Origin: Leptospirillum ferrooxidans C2-3
GTDB taxonomy: Bacteria; Nitrospirota; Leptospirillia; Leptospirillales; Leptospirillaceae
Assembly: GCF_000284315.1 (NCBI RefSeq)
Contig: NC_017094.1
Span: 1,643,486 to 1,707,485, forward strand
DNA: 64,000 bases
Reading direction: 5' to 3'
Positions 30,401 through 39,764 of this stretch are shown in pieces. A model generated the notes under the pieces. That model searched no databases and was not told where the DNA came from. It saw nothing but the letters and a program-made list of their open reading frames with translations. Position numbers and translations under genes: made by a program. Positions within the stretch are counted from its first letter, which is position 1. Every line of letters starts with the position of its first letter.

Positions 30401-31157
30401 AAACCTGAGCAAAGGCTTCTTCAAGAAGGTCTATTCCCGGCCCGGACAATAGCTCCGGATCCGATACCGGCCACCCTCCCTGGGCAAGAGAAATGACTCG
30501 TGAGGTCAAGCGGGAAGGGTCAGGCTTCGGATTTTCAAGGAAATCCCCATTGTAGAAGGCAAGTGTTGTGATCCCCTTTTGAAACCAGTACCTTCTGAGT
30601 GCCGGATGGATCCGCTCAAGGTCATCTCTCAAAAAGCGGGCGGTTGCCTCAAAAACATACGGTTCCGTCCGGGTGACAACCTCCCTTTCTTCTGTTATAC
30701 CCGCAAGATGCATGATCTCAGAGAGCAGCCCCTGGTAGAAGGAATGGATCGTCCGGATCACCACGCGGTCAAAATCCAGTATGGCTCGTTCGATTCTGGA
30801 GGAAGCCTCTTCAGGAGAAACATTCTCCAGAAGATCAAGAAGAGGTGGAATGGGTTGAGGAAAAACCTCTGAACCAGTCGAAGCGCCCCGTCGTGAGAGA
30901 TAGGATCTCAGGCCAAGGAGCTCTTTTCTGATTCTTTTCAGAAGCTCCTGAGTCGCGGCCCTGGTAAAGGTAATCACGGCTATCTTGTCCACCGGGTGGT
31001 TCCAGACGATAATCGCCTTGAGAAACAGGACCGAAAGTAGAGTGGTTTTTCCAGTACCAGCACTTGCCTCCACCAAGTGAAGCCCGCCTTCTTCAATCCC
31101 GAAGGGATCATTTATCACTGGATCAATCGGCATTGATCGTCTTTTTCTTTTTTTCAT
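27444..31157 (-). CDS. recB: Exodeoxyribonuclease V beta subunit RecB
   Basis: RecB is the 3'-5' helicase and nuclease of RecBCD, which resects double-strand breaks. The 1237-residue protein has the UvrD-type helicase with Walker A EASAGTGKT (30-38), VDEFQDTD near 402 and MTVHKAKGLEFD. The C-terminal nuclease has GTLIHELLE, SGAVDLF and FVDYKTND near 1139, so all expected metal and catalytic residues (H, D, D, K) are visible. It overlaps recC by 35 bases. The first Met codon could be at 31157 or, eight residues later, at 31133. Confidence 0.95.
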   Translation of the reverse strand: MKKRKRRSMPIDPVINDPFGIEEGGLHLVEASAGTGKTTLLSVLFLKAIIVWNHPVDKIAVITFTRAATQELLKRIRKELLGLRSYLSRRGASTGSEVFPQPIPPLLDLLENVSPEEASSRIERAILDFDRVVIRTIHSFYQGLLSEIMHLAGITEEREVVTRTEPYVFEATARFLRDDLERIHPALRRYWFQKGITTLAFYNGDFLENPKPDPSRLTSRVISLAQGGWPVSDPELLSGPGIDLLEEAFAQVFEKKQIVNELSVEDHSSERTKLLSDADFPFNILCAKSDQSLKIKGALDAQKTQNPVLKKALVELSASMDFLRERWEEASKAFVRRMMDHVGKILEENKKAAQIRFQDDALLLLLGILEKEEKENPDSPDSRLILAAIRSKFKVFLVDEFQDTDPSQISLLLKIGKNDSGDSLLPTPSMVFVGDPKQSIYHFRGADLQSYIRFREKMGGHVYGLLSSYRQSSSLLSALNFLYSNHPSPFSNPHVLAPEVYCASSRNSFLEVSGKRIAPMRILVKESLPRKGGSHPEADDTLRSPEDVLVARSTAREIHRILCPESNSRMGEKPVLPSEIAVLVRKTREAHEIEKELSLLGIPSLVEKDGSVLDSSEARELEWILLAILGQGGFSGILAALTSELVGEDYQSLKNLSSDLPSREEKLRSFSLLRKEWESSGIYRMGISMISALSIENNLAGRIDGKRKWINLNHLLELLNLWESQENLLPERLLARFSRAIRRSDELPAGEEEILRAEGAANAVRIMTVHKAKGLEFDMVFCPFVLKPGKISFPLKKREPSISSVSLPSLWFEDEMDPETMEESRKDSFSEELRILYVALTRARYHVSIVLNDQSKKGGFLPVSEPSPFLWLLLGMMKTFSPENPEKVLEDKLSGDHPLTPWILAKMAEDLSGGTIVAEPLEMFEGLSEPFLQETILKDQTVLTGPAFEKGFFPDRRGWIHESFTSMAHFFEDQSFAEDPFPERDVFFEKQSPRGGLARGARTGTLIHELLENADMDTEGEKWIGFVRSRLELRGFLEKDDLKNALEMVAACRTTPIDGASLKIGEIPREKKVTELAFSFPMEQYNLSRFYALLRNLSVPLPEKWGLESSAYADLNGMLSGAVDLFFFHEGRVAFVDYKTNDLGPNPMDYSQESLRDALTSGGYFLQALLYTVALHRHMKACIGASYSYERDFGGGTFLFLRGLLPPRLTKDQGVFKIIFPFDTIRAVEAFFDGRHP

Positions 31158-34100
31158 CCACGACAGATCCCAAGATGGGGGAAAAGACTCTCAATGCCAT
31201 TTTCTCTGAAGGCAGAAGTTGCTCAGGGTCAGAACCAGGTAGTCTTGTCCAAGGAGAGGCTTTTGCATATAAAATCATTTCCTCGGGAGAAATATCCGGT
31301 GTTTTTTGTTGAGAGATCCAAATTTTTTCAGCTTTTTCCAATGCCTTTCGACGATCGGCCCCGTTGGGATCACCCCATGGAAATCTCGGATCAAAAGAGA
31401 AATCCGAACTCACTTTCCCCGACTTTGGCTTGGCTTCTTTTTTTCTGAACTTTTTCCAACAGTCTGCATACTCCCAAGAACTTTTCAAAAAGATTGGAAC
31501 AGGAAAAATTTCTCCATAACAGAAAATGGCAAAAAGATCCTGAAGAGCTCTTTTTGCACCCCCTTTAACACAATAGGACTCGCTCCCGGAACCGGAGAGA
31601 GAATAGATCGTTGAAACAACGATCTTGTCCTGAAAACAGAGACTCAGCAACAAATGGTCCACCCATAAGGACAAGATATCTCTTTTGGAATGATAATAGG
31701 GGAAAAACATAACATGATGAACATCATCCCCTTTTAGGAACACCTGCCCATCAAGGCTTCCATGAAAACGGAACGTCTGGCCGATCATCTCCGGAATGCT
31801 CGAAAGAGACAACTCATGAAGAGGAATTTCCGAGCCCGGATATTGAGAAAAGAGAAAATCCTTCTCCTTCCATAACCTAAAAACAGAAGAGGAAAGGCTT
31901 TCAAAAACACTCCCGGAGGCGCTTCCATGCGGCAAAAAACCAAAAGGGGTTAAAAAACTTTTGGGAGGGATCTCTCCGTCGTGTTCATTCAAATAGGAAA
32001 AGATCGTCTTTCCCAGGAACCTCGATTCCATCAGTCCCGGTACAAATGGATCGTTTGAAGCAAGAGAGGAAAGGGTATTCTTGAGGGCACCCCCTCCCCA
32101 GGATGACCAGAAAAATCGGGCAGGATTCCTGAAAAACCCTTTCAGATCATCCAATTCGATTTCCATCGGGCAACATGCGGGAATATCTTCACTCAGATCA
32201 TCGGGGAGAGGTATGGAAGGGAATCCGGTGTTTTGGACAGACTCTTTTTTCTGGGAAAACCCTTCTACCAAAGACCATCTTTTTACCAAATTTTCGCATT
32301 CAGGTTTCATTGCCCTGATCCAATCGATCAGATGTCCAAGAGGAACCGATGGAAGGATCTCGTCGAAGGGCTCCTGTCCTGTCCCAGAGTAACTGATGAA
32401 AAGAGAATCTTTCGCAGACAGGACAGACTCCAGAAACATCCCCTGATCATCCTCCCTTCTCGAATGATCACCTGATCTTGGCGCATTCATCAAAGGATCA
32501 AATGAGACCATTCTGTCTTTCAGGGTAAAAAGCTCTGAATTCATCCCGAGAAGAGCCAGGAATCGGGATGAGATTCCTCTTGATGACACGATGGGAGCAA
32601 AGGTCACGCCATGCCCCATTTTCCCGGGAGAGTCTCCTTTAGCCATTTTCATCTGATGTTCAAGCATTCGGAGAAAACCGTCATATGGAATTTTCAGAGA
32701 AGCCATTCGGCTTGCTTCATTTTCATCATCGACAGGAGATAACATTCTGGAAAAGGATATCAGGGCAGTATAAATCTCGGGCTCTTTGATTCCAAAATCA
32801 TCAGTGAAGAGATTCATAGCCATCCAGGATGCCGTTTCTCCCCAAAAGAATCCGCTTTCTTCATCCGGCAGACGATGGGCCAGATCCAGAACAAGCTTTA
32901 TGAAAACCTGAAACTTTTCAAGAACAGGGGCCACTTCCCAAAGGTCCCCTCCGTCAAAGGGCATCATATCTTCCACAGGAGCGGACTGGGCAAAAGGAAA
33001 CGATAACAGAAGGCGCTCCACACCCCAAAAAAAGGTATTGAGGGCAGGCTCGGGCGAGCCGAATGCTTCTCTCGTCTCCGGAGAAATTCCCCACCAGACA
33101 GGAAGCCGGGAAATCCAACGCTCAATCCTCTCGACTTCCTCTTGATCCAGCCCAAAACGCTCTCTCGAATAGGGGTGATCAAGAAGTGCCATCACCTCAG
33201 AAGCGGAACATTTTCCCCGGGCCACTCTGGCACAATTTTCAAGGTATTTGAAACTTTCCCCACCCCCCCTTTTTCCGACAATCCGATAGGGAATCTCTCC
33301 AACCTCCCCGATTTTTTTCTGAAAAACCGCATCAATGAAGGGAGCAAAAAGTTCAATATCAGACACCATCACCAAAACATCCGACGACATCAGGGAACTG
33401 TCCCGTCTAAAAGACAAAACAATCTCATGATAAAGCGCCTGAACCTCCCCCATGGGAGTTCTTGATACAACAATTCTCAGAGAGTGATCCAAGGGAGCAT
33501 CTGAAAAATCAAGCCCGGACCGGTCATTGATGATTTCAGACTGTATCTTTGAAAGGATGGTTTCCCTATCGGGAATGGAAAAAAACTCTTCAGTCTGACC
33601 GGACCTGGAAAGACAGAGATCCCTCATCCTGACAAATTGGGCACCTAGTGCCCTAGTCAATGGATTGACTGCAGCTCCCTGGGCATCTCCCGGAAGCTGA
33701 TCAGAGAATCCTGGCAAAAGAAAAATGGGTGTGGCCTGCCATTGATAGAGAACAACATCTGTCAGGATGGAGAGATCTTTCAGAAAATCCAGAAAAGAAG
33801 GTGGGAGGAGAGAGTGCCCTATGACATGTACCGGGGTTTTCAAAAAAGACTTCCCCTTAAGAGACTCCGGTGATGCTCTCACAAGCCTTGAAAATCGTTC
33901 GAGGAGAGAAACCCTGTGAAGTGGAGTTTTCTGGATCAGGCTTCTCCAAAGATCGGACCAGGGATCTTGATGATGTTGGTCTTTTTCCCAAATAAGGATC
34001 CAGTCAGGCCTGTAGATCAATATCCGGTCAAAAATCTCTGCCAGTGTTATGGCCAGTTCCCATTGGGACGGAATGTCCCCAGGAAGAGGGATTCCATCTG

Positions 34101-34428
34101 GCAAGCGAATCGCGTTGCCGGATTCTTCTCTTTTCGAAAAAAGCTCCATCAGAGAAAACGACATGGATATTTTCGACAATGGATTATTGGGAGGTGCGTC
34201 AGGAAAGCATTCGGAGAGAACGCTCCAGAGAAAATTTCCGGGGGGAGTGATTGTGATCCCACTAAAAATACCCAGTTCTTTTGCCAGGAGAGTTTGGAGA
34301 TGAAAAGACTTCAATGAGGTATCTACAAGAATTTTTTCAGACTCAAATGGAGAGCGCAGGCGTTTGATTTTCCGGGCTAACTCTTTTCCCAGCCTTTCAG
34401 GATCGTTTCCCGAAACAACCCACAACAT
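31123..34428 (-). CDS. recC: Exodeoxyribonuclease V gamma subunit RecC
   Basis: RecC is the inactive helicase-like subunit that recognises Chi and splits the DNA strands. Identity rests on the conserved central block: VTFAPIVSSRGI, LLGMNSELF, SGDHSRREDDQGMFLE and FISYSGTG, all in the E. coli RecC order. Length (1101) fits. GGAG lies nine bases before the ATG. The gene is followed by recB in an overlapping pair. No recD is found on either side, unlike the usual recC-ptr-recB-recD order. Confidence 0.92.
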   Translation of the reverse strand: MLWVVSGNDPERLGKELARKIKRLRSPFESEKILVDTSLKSFHLQTLLAKELGIFSGITITPPGNFLWSVLSECFPDAPPNNPLSKISMSFSLMELFSKREESGNAIRLPDGIPLPGDIPSQWELAITLAEIFDRILIYRPDWILIWEKDQHHQDPWSDLWRSLIQKTPLHRVSLLERFSRLVRASPESLKGKSFLKTPVHVIGHSLLPPSFLDFLKDLSILTDVVLYQWQATPIFLLPGFSDQLPGDAQGAAVNPLTRALGAQFVRMRDLCLSRSGQTEEFFSIPDRETILSKIQSEIINDRSGLDFSDAPLDHSLRIVVSRTPMGEVQALYHEIVLSFRRDSSLMSSDVLVMVSDIELFAPFIDAVFQKKIGEVGEIPYRIVGKRGGGESFKYLENCARVARGKCSASEVMALLDHPYSRERFGLDQEEVERIERWISRLPVWWGISPETREAFGSPEPALNTFFWGVERLLLSFPFAQSAPVEDMMPFDGGDLWEVAPVLEKFQVFIKLVLDLAHRLPDEESGFFWGETASWMAMNLFTDDFGIKEPEIYTALISFSRMLSPVDDENEASRMASLKIPYDGFLRMLEHQMKMAKGDSPGKMGHGVTFAPIVSSRGISSRFLALLGMNSELFTLKDRMVSFDPLMNAPRSGDHSRREDDQGMFLESVLSAKDSLFISYSGTGQEPFDEILPSVPLGHLIDWIRAMKPECENLVKRWSLVEGFSQKKESVQNTGFPSIPLPDDLSEDIPACCPMEIELDDLKGFFRNPARFFWSSWGGGALKNTLSSLASNDPFVPGLMESRFLGKTIFSYLNEHDGEIPPKSFLTPFGFLPHGSASGSVFESLSSSVFRLWKEKDFLFSQYPGSEIPLHELSLSSIPEMIGQTFRFHGSLDGQVFLKGDDVHHVMFFPYYHSKRDILSLWVDHLLLSLCFQDKIVVSTIYSLSGSGSESYCVKGGAKRALQDLFAIFCYGEIFPVPIFLKSSWEYADCWKKFRKKEAKPKSGKVSSDFSFDPRFPWGDPNGADRRKALEKAEKIWISQQKTPDISPEEMILYAKASPWTRLPGSDPEQLLPSEKMALRVFSPILGSVVDEKKKKTINAD

Positions 34429-34838
34429 CCCATAGACTCCAGTTTATTGACCTTTGATTAAACAACCGGGGATCTCCTGATACCCTAAAAGGATAGGGAA
34501 CATTAAATAAAAAAGAAACTCTTGCATAATAATATTGAAGGAAGGCGATTATGACAGACAGGAAAACTTCATCAAGCGGGCAGATCCCATTCGGAAACAT
34601 TCAACACTTTTGAGGAAAAACGATTCGGGCTTCTCTTCCCTTTTGGAGCTGTTCCGGAAAAAATGTCTACTGAAAATCAGGTTCACAATCAGAAATGGAA
34701 CCGGATGACTTCCGAATGCCAACCTTCTTCTGGGGAAAGCACCATCAGGAGCCCCCCCCCGGAAGAGCCTCATAATCACCTGTCGGCAAGCTGTCGGGAA
34801 TCCACTTGACCGGATGGTCCAACAAAGAACTGCCAACA
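34429..34838. other. Gene-free interval between recC and the chemoreceptor
   Basis: About 410 bases with no convincing gene. A minus-strand reading frame fills part of it but has no family resemblance, no ribosome binding site and unusual composition. A run of nine C occurs at 34752-34760. The recC promoter probably lies near 34440-34540. Confidence 0.5.
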
Positions 34839-35927
34839 CTAAACTTTGGCTGTGGACACTTCTGTTTCCGCTTTCCTGGCGAGTGCATCAAGAGCTGAAA
34901 TCACCTTTAGGCTTTCACTCTCCATCCGGTCCATGGCCATGAGTGTTTCCGAAACATTCTCCCTTACCGTTGCTTCAATAGCCCTCTTGGCCTCTGAATG
35001 AACCGCCTCATGGGGTCGTTCAATGGACTGGAATTCTGGATAGGAAATGAACATTTTTCTTCCTTCCCCTTCGTAATACCATCGTCCCAGACGGCAGGAT
35101 GTATGGCTTGCAAAATCTTCGACTTTTTTCGTCGACATACCAAAAACAAATCGGTAGACATCGAACTTGAAAATCAGGTGATCCAGCTTGGTCAACTCAA
35201 GGAAGCTTCTCACAGATGCGGCGGAGACCGTTTGTTCAATCTCTCTCGACAATCCGCGAATAGACATCATCTCTCCCGAAACGGTCTCACCCTCCCGGTT
35301 CAGATTTTCAGAATCCTTTGACCAGGACTCCATCTGGGATTTTGTCTGCAACGTTTCCGCCTGAATGGTGGAAACGAGTGTCGCAATTTCATTGGTGGCA
35401 CTTCTCGTACGTTCTGCAAGTTTTCTGACTTCGTCAGCAACAACAGCAAACCCCCTCCCCTGCTCTCCGGCCCGAGCCGCTTCAATAGCCGCGTTCAAAG
35501 CCAGAAGGTTCGTTTGCCCAGAAACATCCTTGATCAACTGGACAATTCCACTGATCTGACCGGTTCGTTCATTCAGTTGATCGACATTTTTTGAATTTTT
35601 TCGGGTATCGATGGAAATCTGAAGGATGCTTTTCGAAAGATTCGAGACCATTGACTCGGCTTTTTCCACAAGTGATGCCGAAAGGGCAATACGTTCACGT
35701 TCCTTGGCCATAGATTCGGAAAATACCTTGAAAGAAGCCTGAATTTCCGTCAGGGACTGCCCGAACACCCCCATTTTTTCAAAAAGGTCACGAACAGAAG
35801 AGAGTTCATTCTTAAGAGACTCGTTTTCTTTCAAGATCCGACTGGTTTCCTCGTCCAATGCCATCAGAGCTTCTCCTTGTGTTTCCATAGATTGAAATAG
35901 CCGAAAAAATTGAGATACCACTTTCAT
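34839..35927 (-). CDS. Soluble methyl-accepting chemotaxis protein with C-terminal CZB domain
   Basis: The 362-residue protein has no membrane segment. An N-terminal coiled coil (about 20-115) leads to the signalling hairpin tip, [37 protein letters not shown], which contacts CheA and CheW. The C-terminus is a chemoreceptor zinc-binding domain with histidines near [12 protein letters not shown] and [16 protein letters not shown] domains bind zinc and are linked to sensing of oxidants or zinc, so this is likely a cytoplasmic receptor. The signalling arms are short, with few heptads. The start is taken at the ATG rather than the TTG before it. Confidence 0.9.
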   Translation of the reverse strand: MKVVSQFFRLFQSMETQGEALMALDEETSRILKENESLKNELSSVRDLFEKMGVFGQSLTEIQASFKVFSESMAKERERIALSASLVEKAESMVSNLSKSILQISIDTRKNSKNVDQLNERTGQISGIVQLIKDVSGQTNLLALNAAIEAARAGEQGRGFAVVADEVRKLAERTRSATNEIATLVSTIQAETLQTKSQMESWSKDSENLNREGETVSGEMMSIRGLSREIEQTVSAASVRSFLELTKLDHLIFKFDVYRFVFGMSTKKVEDFASHTSCRLGRWYYEGEGRKMFISYPEFQSIERPHEAVHSEAKRAIEATVRENVSETLMAMDRMESESLKVISALDALARKAETEVSTAKV

Positions 35928-36217
35928 CAAAGATCAAAAAACCATGATCAGAATGCCAGAAATGCTTATCCATGCATAGCATCTCTTCGGGTCATCATAG
36001 ACTTTCCTTAACGCCCGGGAATGGATACTTTCGTATCGTCTTTAAGTGCGAAAGGAATCGCTGTCCCCTTTATGGAAGAACTTTCGGGTTCGACTTATCC
36101 GATGATCCTTGCTCCGTGATATGAAATTCTTTCTTTTAAGAAGACTCTTTTGACGGGCGACAGGTTCTGATATCAAAGGTACCCTTTCAGGAGATTTCCT
36201 TAAAAAACCTCTTGAAT

Positions 36218-36268
36218 TTGACAGCCTTCCCGGCCGCAAGATAAAATATGAACATGATAATGAATCTC
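36218..36268 (+). promoter_or_regulatory. Sigma-70-type promoter with Fur-like box ahead of FTR1
   Basis: TTGACA (36218-36223) and TAAAAT (36242-36247) are separated by 18 bases. Just downstream, the 19-mer at 36250-36268 (GAACATGATAATGAATCTC) matches the Fur consensus at 14 of 19 positions. A repressor bound there would cover the transcription start. This fits iron control of the permease genes. Confidence 0.6.
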
Positions 36269-36290
36269 ACTTGTAGGGGAGAAGAAGGTC

Positions 36291-37121
36291 TTGATTGAGA
36301 CATATTTGATCCTCGTCCGGGAAACACTCGAAGCATCACTTCTTGTTGGCATCCTTCTGTCCACACTGAAAAGACTGGGAGACCGGAAGGGACAGAGATT
36401 TGTCCTGATGGGTACCGGTGTAGCGGTCGCGTGTTGCCTCGTTCTGGGGGTTCTTGCGGATCATCTCGAATCATTTCTCTCCGGGAATGCCAAAAATATT
36501 CTTGATGTATGTGTTTTTTTCCTGCCAACGATATTCCTTTCCTACATGGTGATATGGATGGCGAAAAACGGGCGGGAACAGGGAGGAGCCCTCAAGGAAA
36601 AGGCTACTGCCGCGATCAAGACGGAGAATGTATGGATTTTATTTTTACTGGCTTTCATGGGTGTCTTCAGGGAGGGTCTTGAAACGGTCCTTTTTCTATG
36701 GGGGATCTCCCTTCAGTCCGCTCCAGGAGAATCCATAGCCGCTCCAATGGCTGCTGGCCTTGCCGGATCCGCAACGGCTATCCTTCTTGTCCTCATCCTA
36801 TTCAAATCAACCGCACATATCCCCATTTCGACATTTCTCAGAATCTCGTCGATACTCCTGATCGTCATGGCCGGAGGAATGCTTGCAGCCGGAACAGGGC
36901 GACTTGTCGCCATGGGAATTCTTCCTCCGATTATCTTCCAGACATGGGATACAAGCAGGATCCTGAACGAACACTCTTATTTTGGAGGGATGCTTGCGGA
37001 CTTTCTGGGTTACAGGTCAAAACCGCCCCTCATCATGATCCTCACAGTATCCGTCTATCTGACAGGAATGTTTCTGTTGTTGCGACGGGCGGAACAGTCC
37101 GGAAAAAAACCGGCCCATTGA
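36291..37121 (+). CDS. FTR1-family iron permease
   Basis: FTR1-type permeases move iron across the inner membrane. The 276-residue protein has about seven hydrophobic segments and the two family R-E-x-x-E motifs, RETLE at 10-14 and REGLE at 127-131, both in membrane helices. The start is TTG with AGGGGAG upstream; no in-frame ATG is nearer and the first REXXE follows at the expected distance. A Fur-like box lies 23 bases upstream. The next gene, 12 bases away, encodes an exported cupredoxin-like protein that may oxidise or pass iron to the permease, as in EfeUO and FtrABCD systems. Confidence 0.9.
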   Translation: MIETYLILVRETLEASLLVGILLSTLKRLGDRKGQRFVLMGTGVAVACCLVLGVLADHLESFLSGNAKNILDVCVFFLPTIFLSYMVIWMAKNGREQGGALKEKATAAIKTENVWILFLLAFMGVFREGLETVLFLWGISLQSAPGESIAAPMAAGLAGSATAILLVLILFKSTAHIPISTFLRISSILLIVMAGGMLAAGTGRLVAMGILPPIIFQTWDTSRILNEHSYFGGMLADFLGYRSKPPLIMILTVSVYLTGMFLLLRRAEQSGKKPAH

Positions 37122-37133
37122 CCCGGGAGAAAA

Positions 37134-37499
37134 ATGTCCAGACCTAAGACAATCATTGCTCGTTGCACCCTATTTGCCATCGGCCTCGTCTTGATAGTTC
37201 CATCCGCTCTAACCGCCCAAAACACCGACGACGTTCCGCTGACGTTACAACACCATCAGTTCATTCCGGAAAAAATTTCGGTTTTACCCAATAAACGTTT
37301 TGTCATTGTCCTTGAGAACAAGGACAATCATCCGGAAGAGTTTGAAAGCTACGATCTTGAGTTTGAGATTCTCGTCCTTCCCCACAAAACCATCCGGGTT
37401 CCCGTTCGCCCATTACCAAAGGGAACTTACGCTTTCTTCGGGGATTTCCACCCCAAGACGGCCAAGGGGGTGGTCTCCGTCGGAGACTCTTCCCCCTAA
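37134..37499 (+). CDS. Exported cupredoxin-like protein, partner of FTR1
   Basis: A signal peptide (residues 9-27, cleavage near LTAQ) is followed by a small beta-sandwich of the cupredoxin_1 type, similar to the N-terminal domain of EfeO. Candidate metal ligands are HH (42-43), the glutamates in HPEEFESYDLEF, and the histidine in GDFHP near the C-terminus. The type-1 copper cysteine is missing. It probably binds iron or copper in the periplasm and feeds the permease encoded 12 bases upstream. The ribosome binding site is GGGAG. Confidence 0.75.
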   Translation: MSRPKTIIARCTLFAIGLVLIVPSALTAQNTDDVPLTLQHHQFIPEKISVLPNKRFVIVLENKDNHPEEFESYDLEFEILVLPHKTIRVPVRPLPKGTYAFFGDFHPKTAKGVVSVGDSSP

Positions 37500-37517
37500 G
37501 ATTCGGACAAAATCCTC

Positions 37518-38174
37518 TCAGTGGGCAATGACAGGAACCCAACCTTTGCCATTCCAGTAAAGCCCCCGCCTGACAAGTTCCCGTTTGGGATGAACAATAT
37601 ACGCACCTGAAGGCAAAACCTCTGTGAGCGAATGCTCATCTGCCTGTATCACTTCCCCCCCATCAGGACCATGAACCTGTTTTTCAGGGGACATCTCAGC
37701 GGCCTTTTTCTCGGCCTTTTCTTCCCTGGCAAGTTTTTTCTCCCTTTTTTTCTGAATCTTGGCCCATTGCGAAGCAATCATCACCAGGTCTCCCTGATAG
37801 CGATATCGGTACGGGTGTCCAAAGAAGGGATGAACCCACCCCGGGCCAGTCTGACCGCCTGGAGCATACTCAACCGTCCGGGAATAGTTCGTCAGATAAT
37901 AATGACCGGGAGAATGGGGTGGGATCGATAACCGGAGAAACTCCGTAAAACTGATCCGGTGATCCGTGGTAAAAGCCGAATAACCGACCAGAATCAAATG
38001 GTCCGGAGGAACAGGCGGTGGGACTTGAATGACGTAAAACTGAGTCGATTTTTGATCAAGCAAGAGATTCTTATTGGGAGAGCCCCCTTGAAAAGAAGTA
38101 CACCCTGACAAAAGTGAAACCAAAACTCCGATATGAACCAAACGACCTATCTTTATCAACGAAGCATCCCCCAT
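37518..38174 (-). CDS. Lipoprotein with Lys/Glu/Ala-rich helix
   Basis: Not recognised. From the ATG at 38174, chosen for GGAG nine bases upstream, it has a signal sequence with lipobox LLSGC (Cys25), so it is a likely outer-membrane or periplasmic lipoprotein. The middle has an aromatic and proline-rich stretch (HPFFGHPYRYRYQGD), then a charged helix (KKREKKLAREEKAEKKAAE), and a C-terminus ending in GLYWNGKGWVPVIAH. It converges on the cupredoxin gene with 18 bases between the stops. Confidence 0.7.
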   Translation of the reverse strand: MGDASLIKIGRLVHIGVLVSLLSGCTSFQGGSPNKNLLLDQKSTQFYVIQVPPPVPPDHLILVGYSAFTTDHRISFTEFLRLSIPPHSPGHYYLTNYSRTVEYAPGGQTGPGWVHPFFGHPYRYRYQGDLVMIASQWAKIQKKREKKLAREEKAEKKAAEMSPEKQVHGPDGGEVIQADEHSLTEVLPSGAYIVHPKRELVRRGLYWNGKGWVPVIAH

Positions 38175-38419
38175 AACACATTCTCCACTCACCCAAAGTT
38201 CAAGTCCTTTGGAGCCCTGCTAGCAAAGCTCCTTCTCCATTCTGTCTTTAGAGTTCATCTTTTGCAAGACAATTGCTTGCTCAAAAAGGCCCAGCACTCT
38301 TCCCACCGACCAGAATCCGGTCAATACAGAGAATCGGGTGATAAAACATCCCTGATTCTGGTAGACTCGACCAAATTGAAGGTGATAAAAAAACCTATTT
38401 TAAAAGGCAGATCAGAAAG

Positions 38420-39727
38420 ATGGACCCAGAACAGTTTATTCGTGGCTTTAGAGAATCATCTCCCTACATTCACCGATTTCGGGGACAGACATTTGTCATC
38501 AGTCTGGAAGATGAATCTCTTTCCGACGGAACACTTTCCTCCATCGCAAGTGATGTCGCTCTTTTAAGAAGCCTCGGGATCGGCATCATTCTCGTTTTTG
38601 GAGCCTTCTCAAGGATCAAATATCTTCTTGAAAAAAACAGGCTGCATGTAGAAACCACACCATCCGGTCAGGTCACAACAGAAAACATTCTCGGGGTCAT
38701 CAGGGAAGCTGTCGGAAGTGTCCGTTTCGAGATTGAGTCCGCACTCTCAAGCGGTGGAGACAACTCTTCCATGAGTGGCGCACAGCTGAAAGTCGTCAGT
38801 GGAAACTATGTGATCGCGAGACCCATGGGTGTCATCAATGGGGTAGACCATTATTTTACAGGGAAGCCCAGACATATCCGGGCCGATTTCATCAAGTCCC
38901 ACATCGCTTCGGGAGAAGTTGTCCTGATTTCTCCACTGGGAGTCTCCCTGTCCGGGGAACTTTTTTTTCTTGACAGCCGGGATGTTGCCCAAGCGGTTGC
39001 GGAAGAGATCAGGGCCCAAAAACTTTTGTTTCTCTTGAATGAAGAAGGAATTCCCGAACGGAAGGGACAATCGACCAGAGAGCTGACCTCAAAGGAAGCG
39101 AAGGCCCTCCTTCTCCGGGAAACGCTTTCACCCAACCAAAAAGACCATCTTGGCCGGGCGATCGATACGGTCTCGGCAGGGGTCGACAGGGTTCATCTTG
39201 TCAATCGGCTTCAAGATGGAGCTCTGTTGCTGGAACTGTTTACAAGAGATGGGTGCGGAACACTGATCTCTGCCGATCCATTCGAATCCATCATGCAGGC
39301 AACTCTTGAAGACATCCCCGGAATTCTTGAAATCATCCGCCCACTTGAAGCATCCGGCATTCTGAAAGGTCGCAACCGGGAAACGATCGAAACGGATATT
39401 TCCCTATTTTCTGTTACAAGGCGAGATAGAAACATTATCGGCTGCGGAGCGCTTTATCCGTTTTTCGACCAGAAGATGGGGGAGCTGGCCTGTCTTGCCG
39501 TCCATCCAGACTATAGAAGATGCGGACGAGCGGGAAACCTTCTCTCATGGTTTGAAAAGAAAGCCAGGGAAAATGGACTGGAATCCATTTTTGTCCTGTC
39601 AACACAAACAGGCCACTGGTTCTCGGAACGGGGATTTTCCCCCTGTCGGCTAGAGGATATTCCCCCTTCCAGAAGGGCCAGCTACAACCATCAGCGAAAA
39701 AGCCTGATCCTCAAAAAAAATCTATAG
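38420..39727 (+). CDS. argA: N-acetylglutamate synthase ArgA
   Basis: ArgA catalyses the first step of arginine synthesis. The 435-residue protein has an N-terminal amino-acid-kinase-like domain (about 1-280), which in this family binds arginine for feedback inhibition, and a C-terminal GNAT acetyltransferase with LAVHPDYRRCGRAGNLL as the acetyl-CoA loop. The start MDPEQFIRGFRESSPYIHRFRG matches the family N-terminus. No other arg genes are adjacent. It is divergent from the lipoprotein, with about 245 bases between. Confidence 0.93.
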   Translation: MDPEQFIRGFRESSPYIHRFRGQTFVISLEDESLSDGTLSSIASDVALLRSLGIGIILVFGAFSRIKYLLEKNRLHVETTPSGQVTTENILGVIREAVGSVRFEIESALSSGGDNSSMSGAQLKVVSGNYVIARPMGVINGVDHYFTGKPRHIRADFIKSHIASGEVVLISPLGVSLSGELFFLDSRDVAQAVAEEIRAQKLLFLLNEEGIPERKGQSTRELTSKEAKALLLRETLSPNQKDHLGRAIDTVSAGVDRVHLVNRLQDGALLLELFTRDGCGTLISADPFESIMQATLEDIPGILEIIRPLEASGILKGRNRETIETDISLFSVTRRDRNIIGCGALYPFFDQKMGELACLAVHPDYRRCGRAGNLLSWFEKKARENGLESIFVLSTQTGHWFSERGFSPCRLEDIPPSRRASYNHQRKSLILKKNL

Positions 39728-39764
39728 TCAAAATCAGAAGTTTCAAGCCATAAGGATATTCTGG

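Noticed and set aside
34549-34838. Possible 96-residue minus-strand gene
   Set aside because: Its composition is unlike a protein gene, no start signal is seen, and nothing is recognised.
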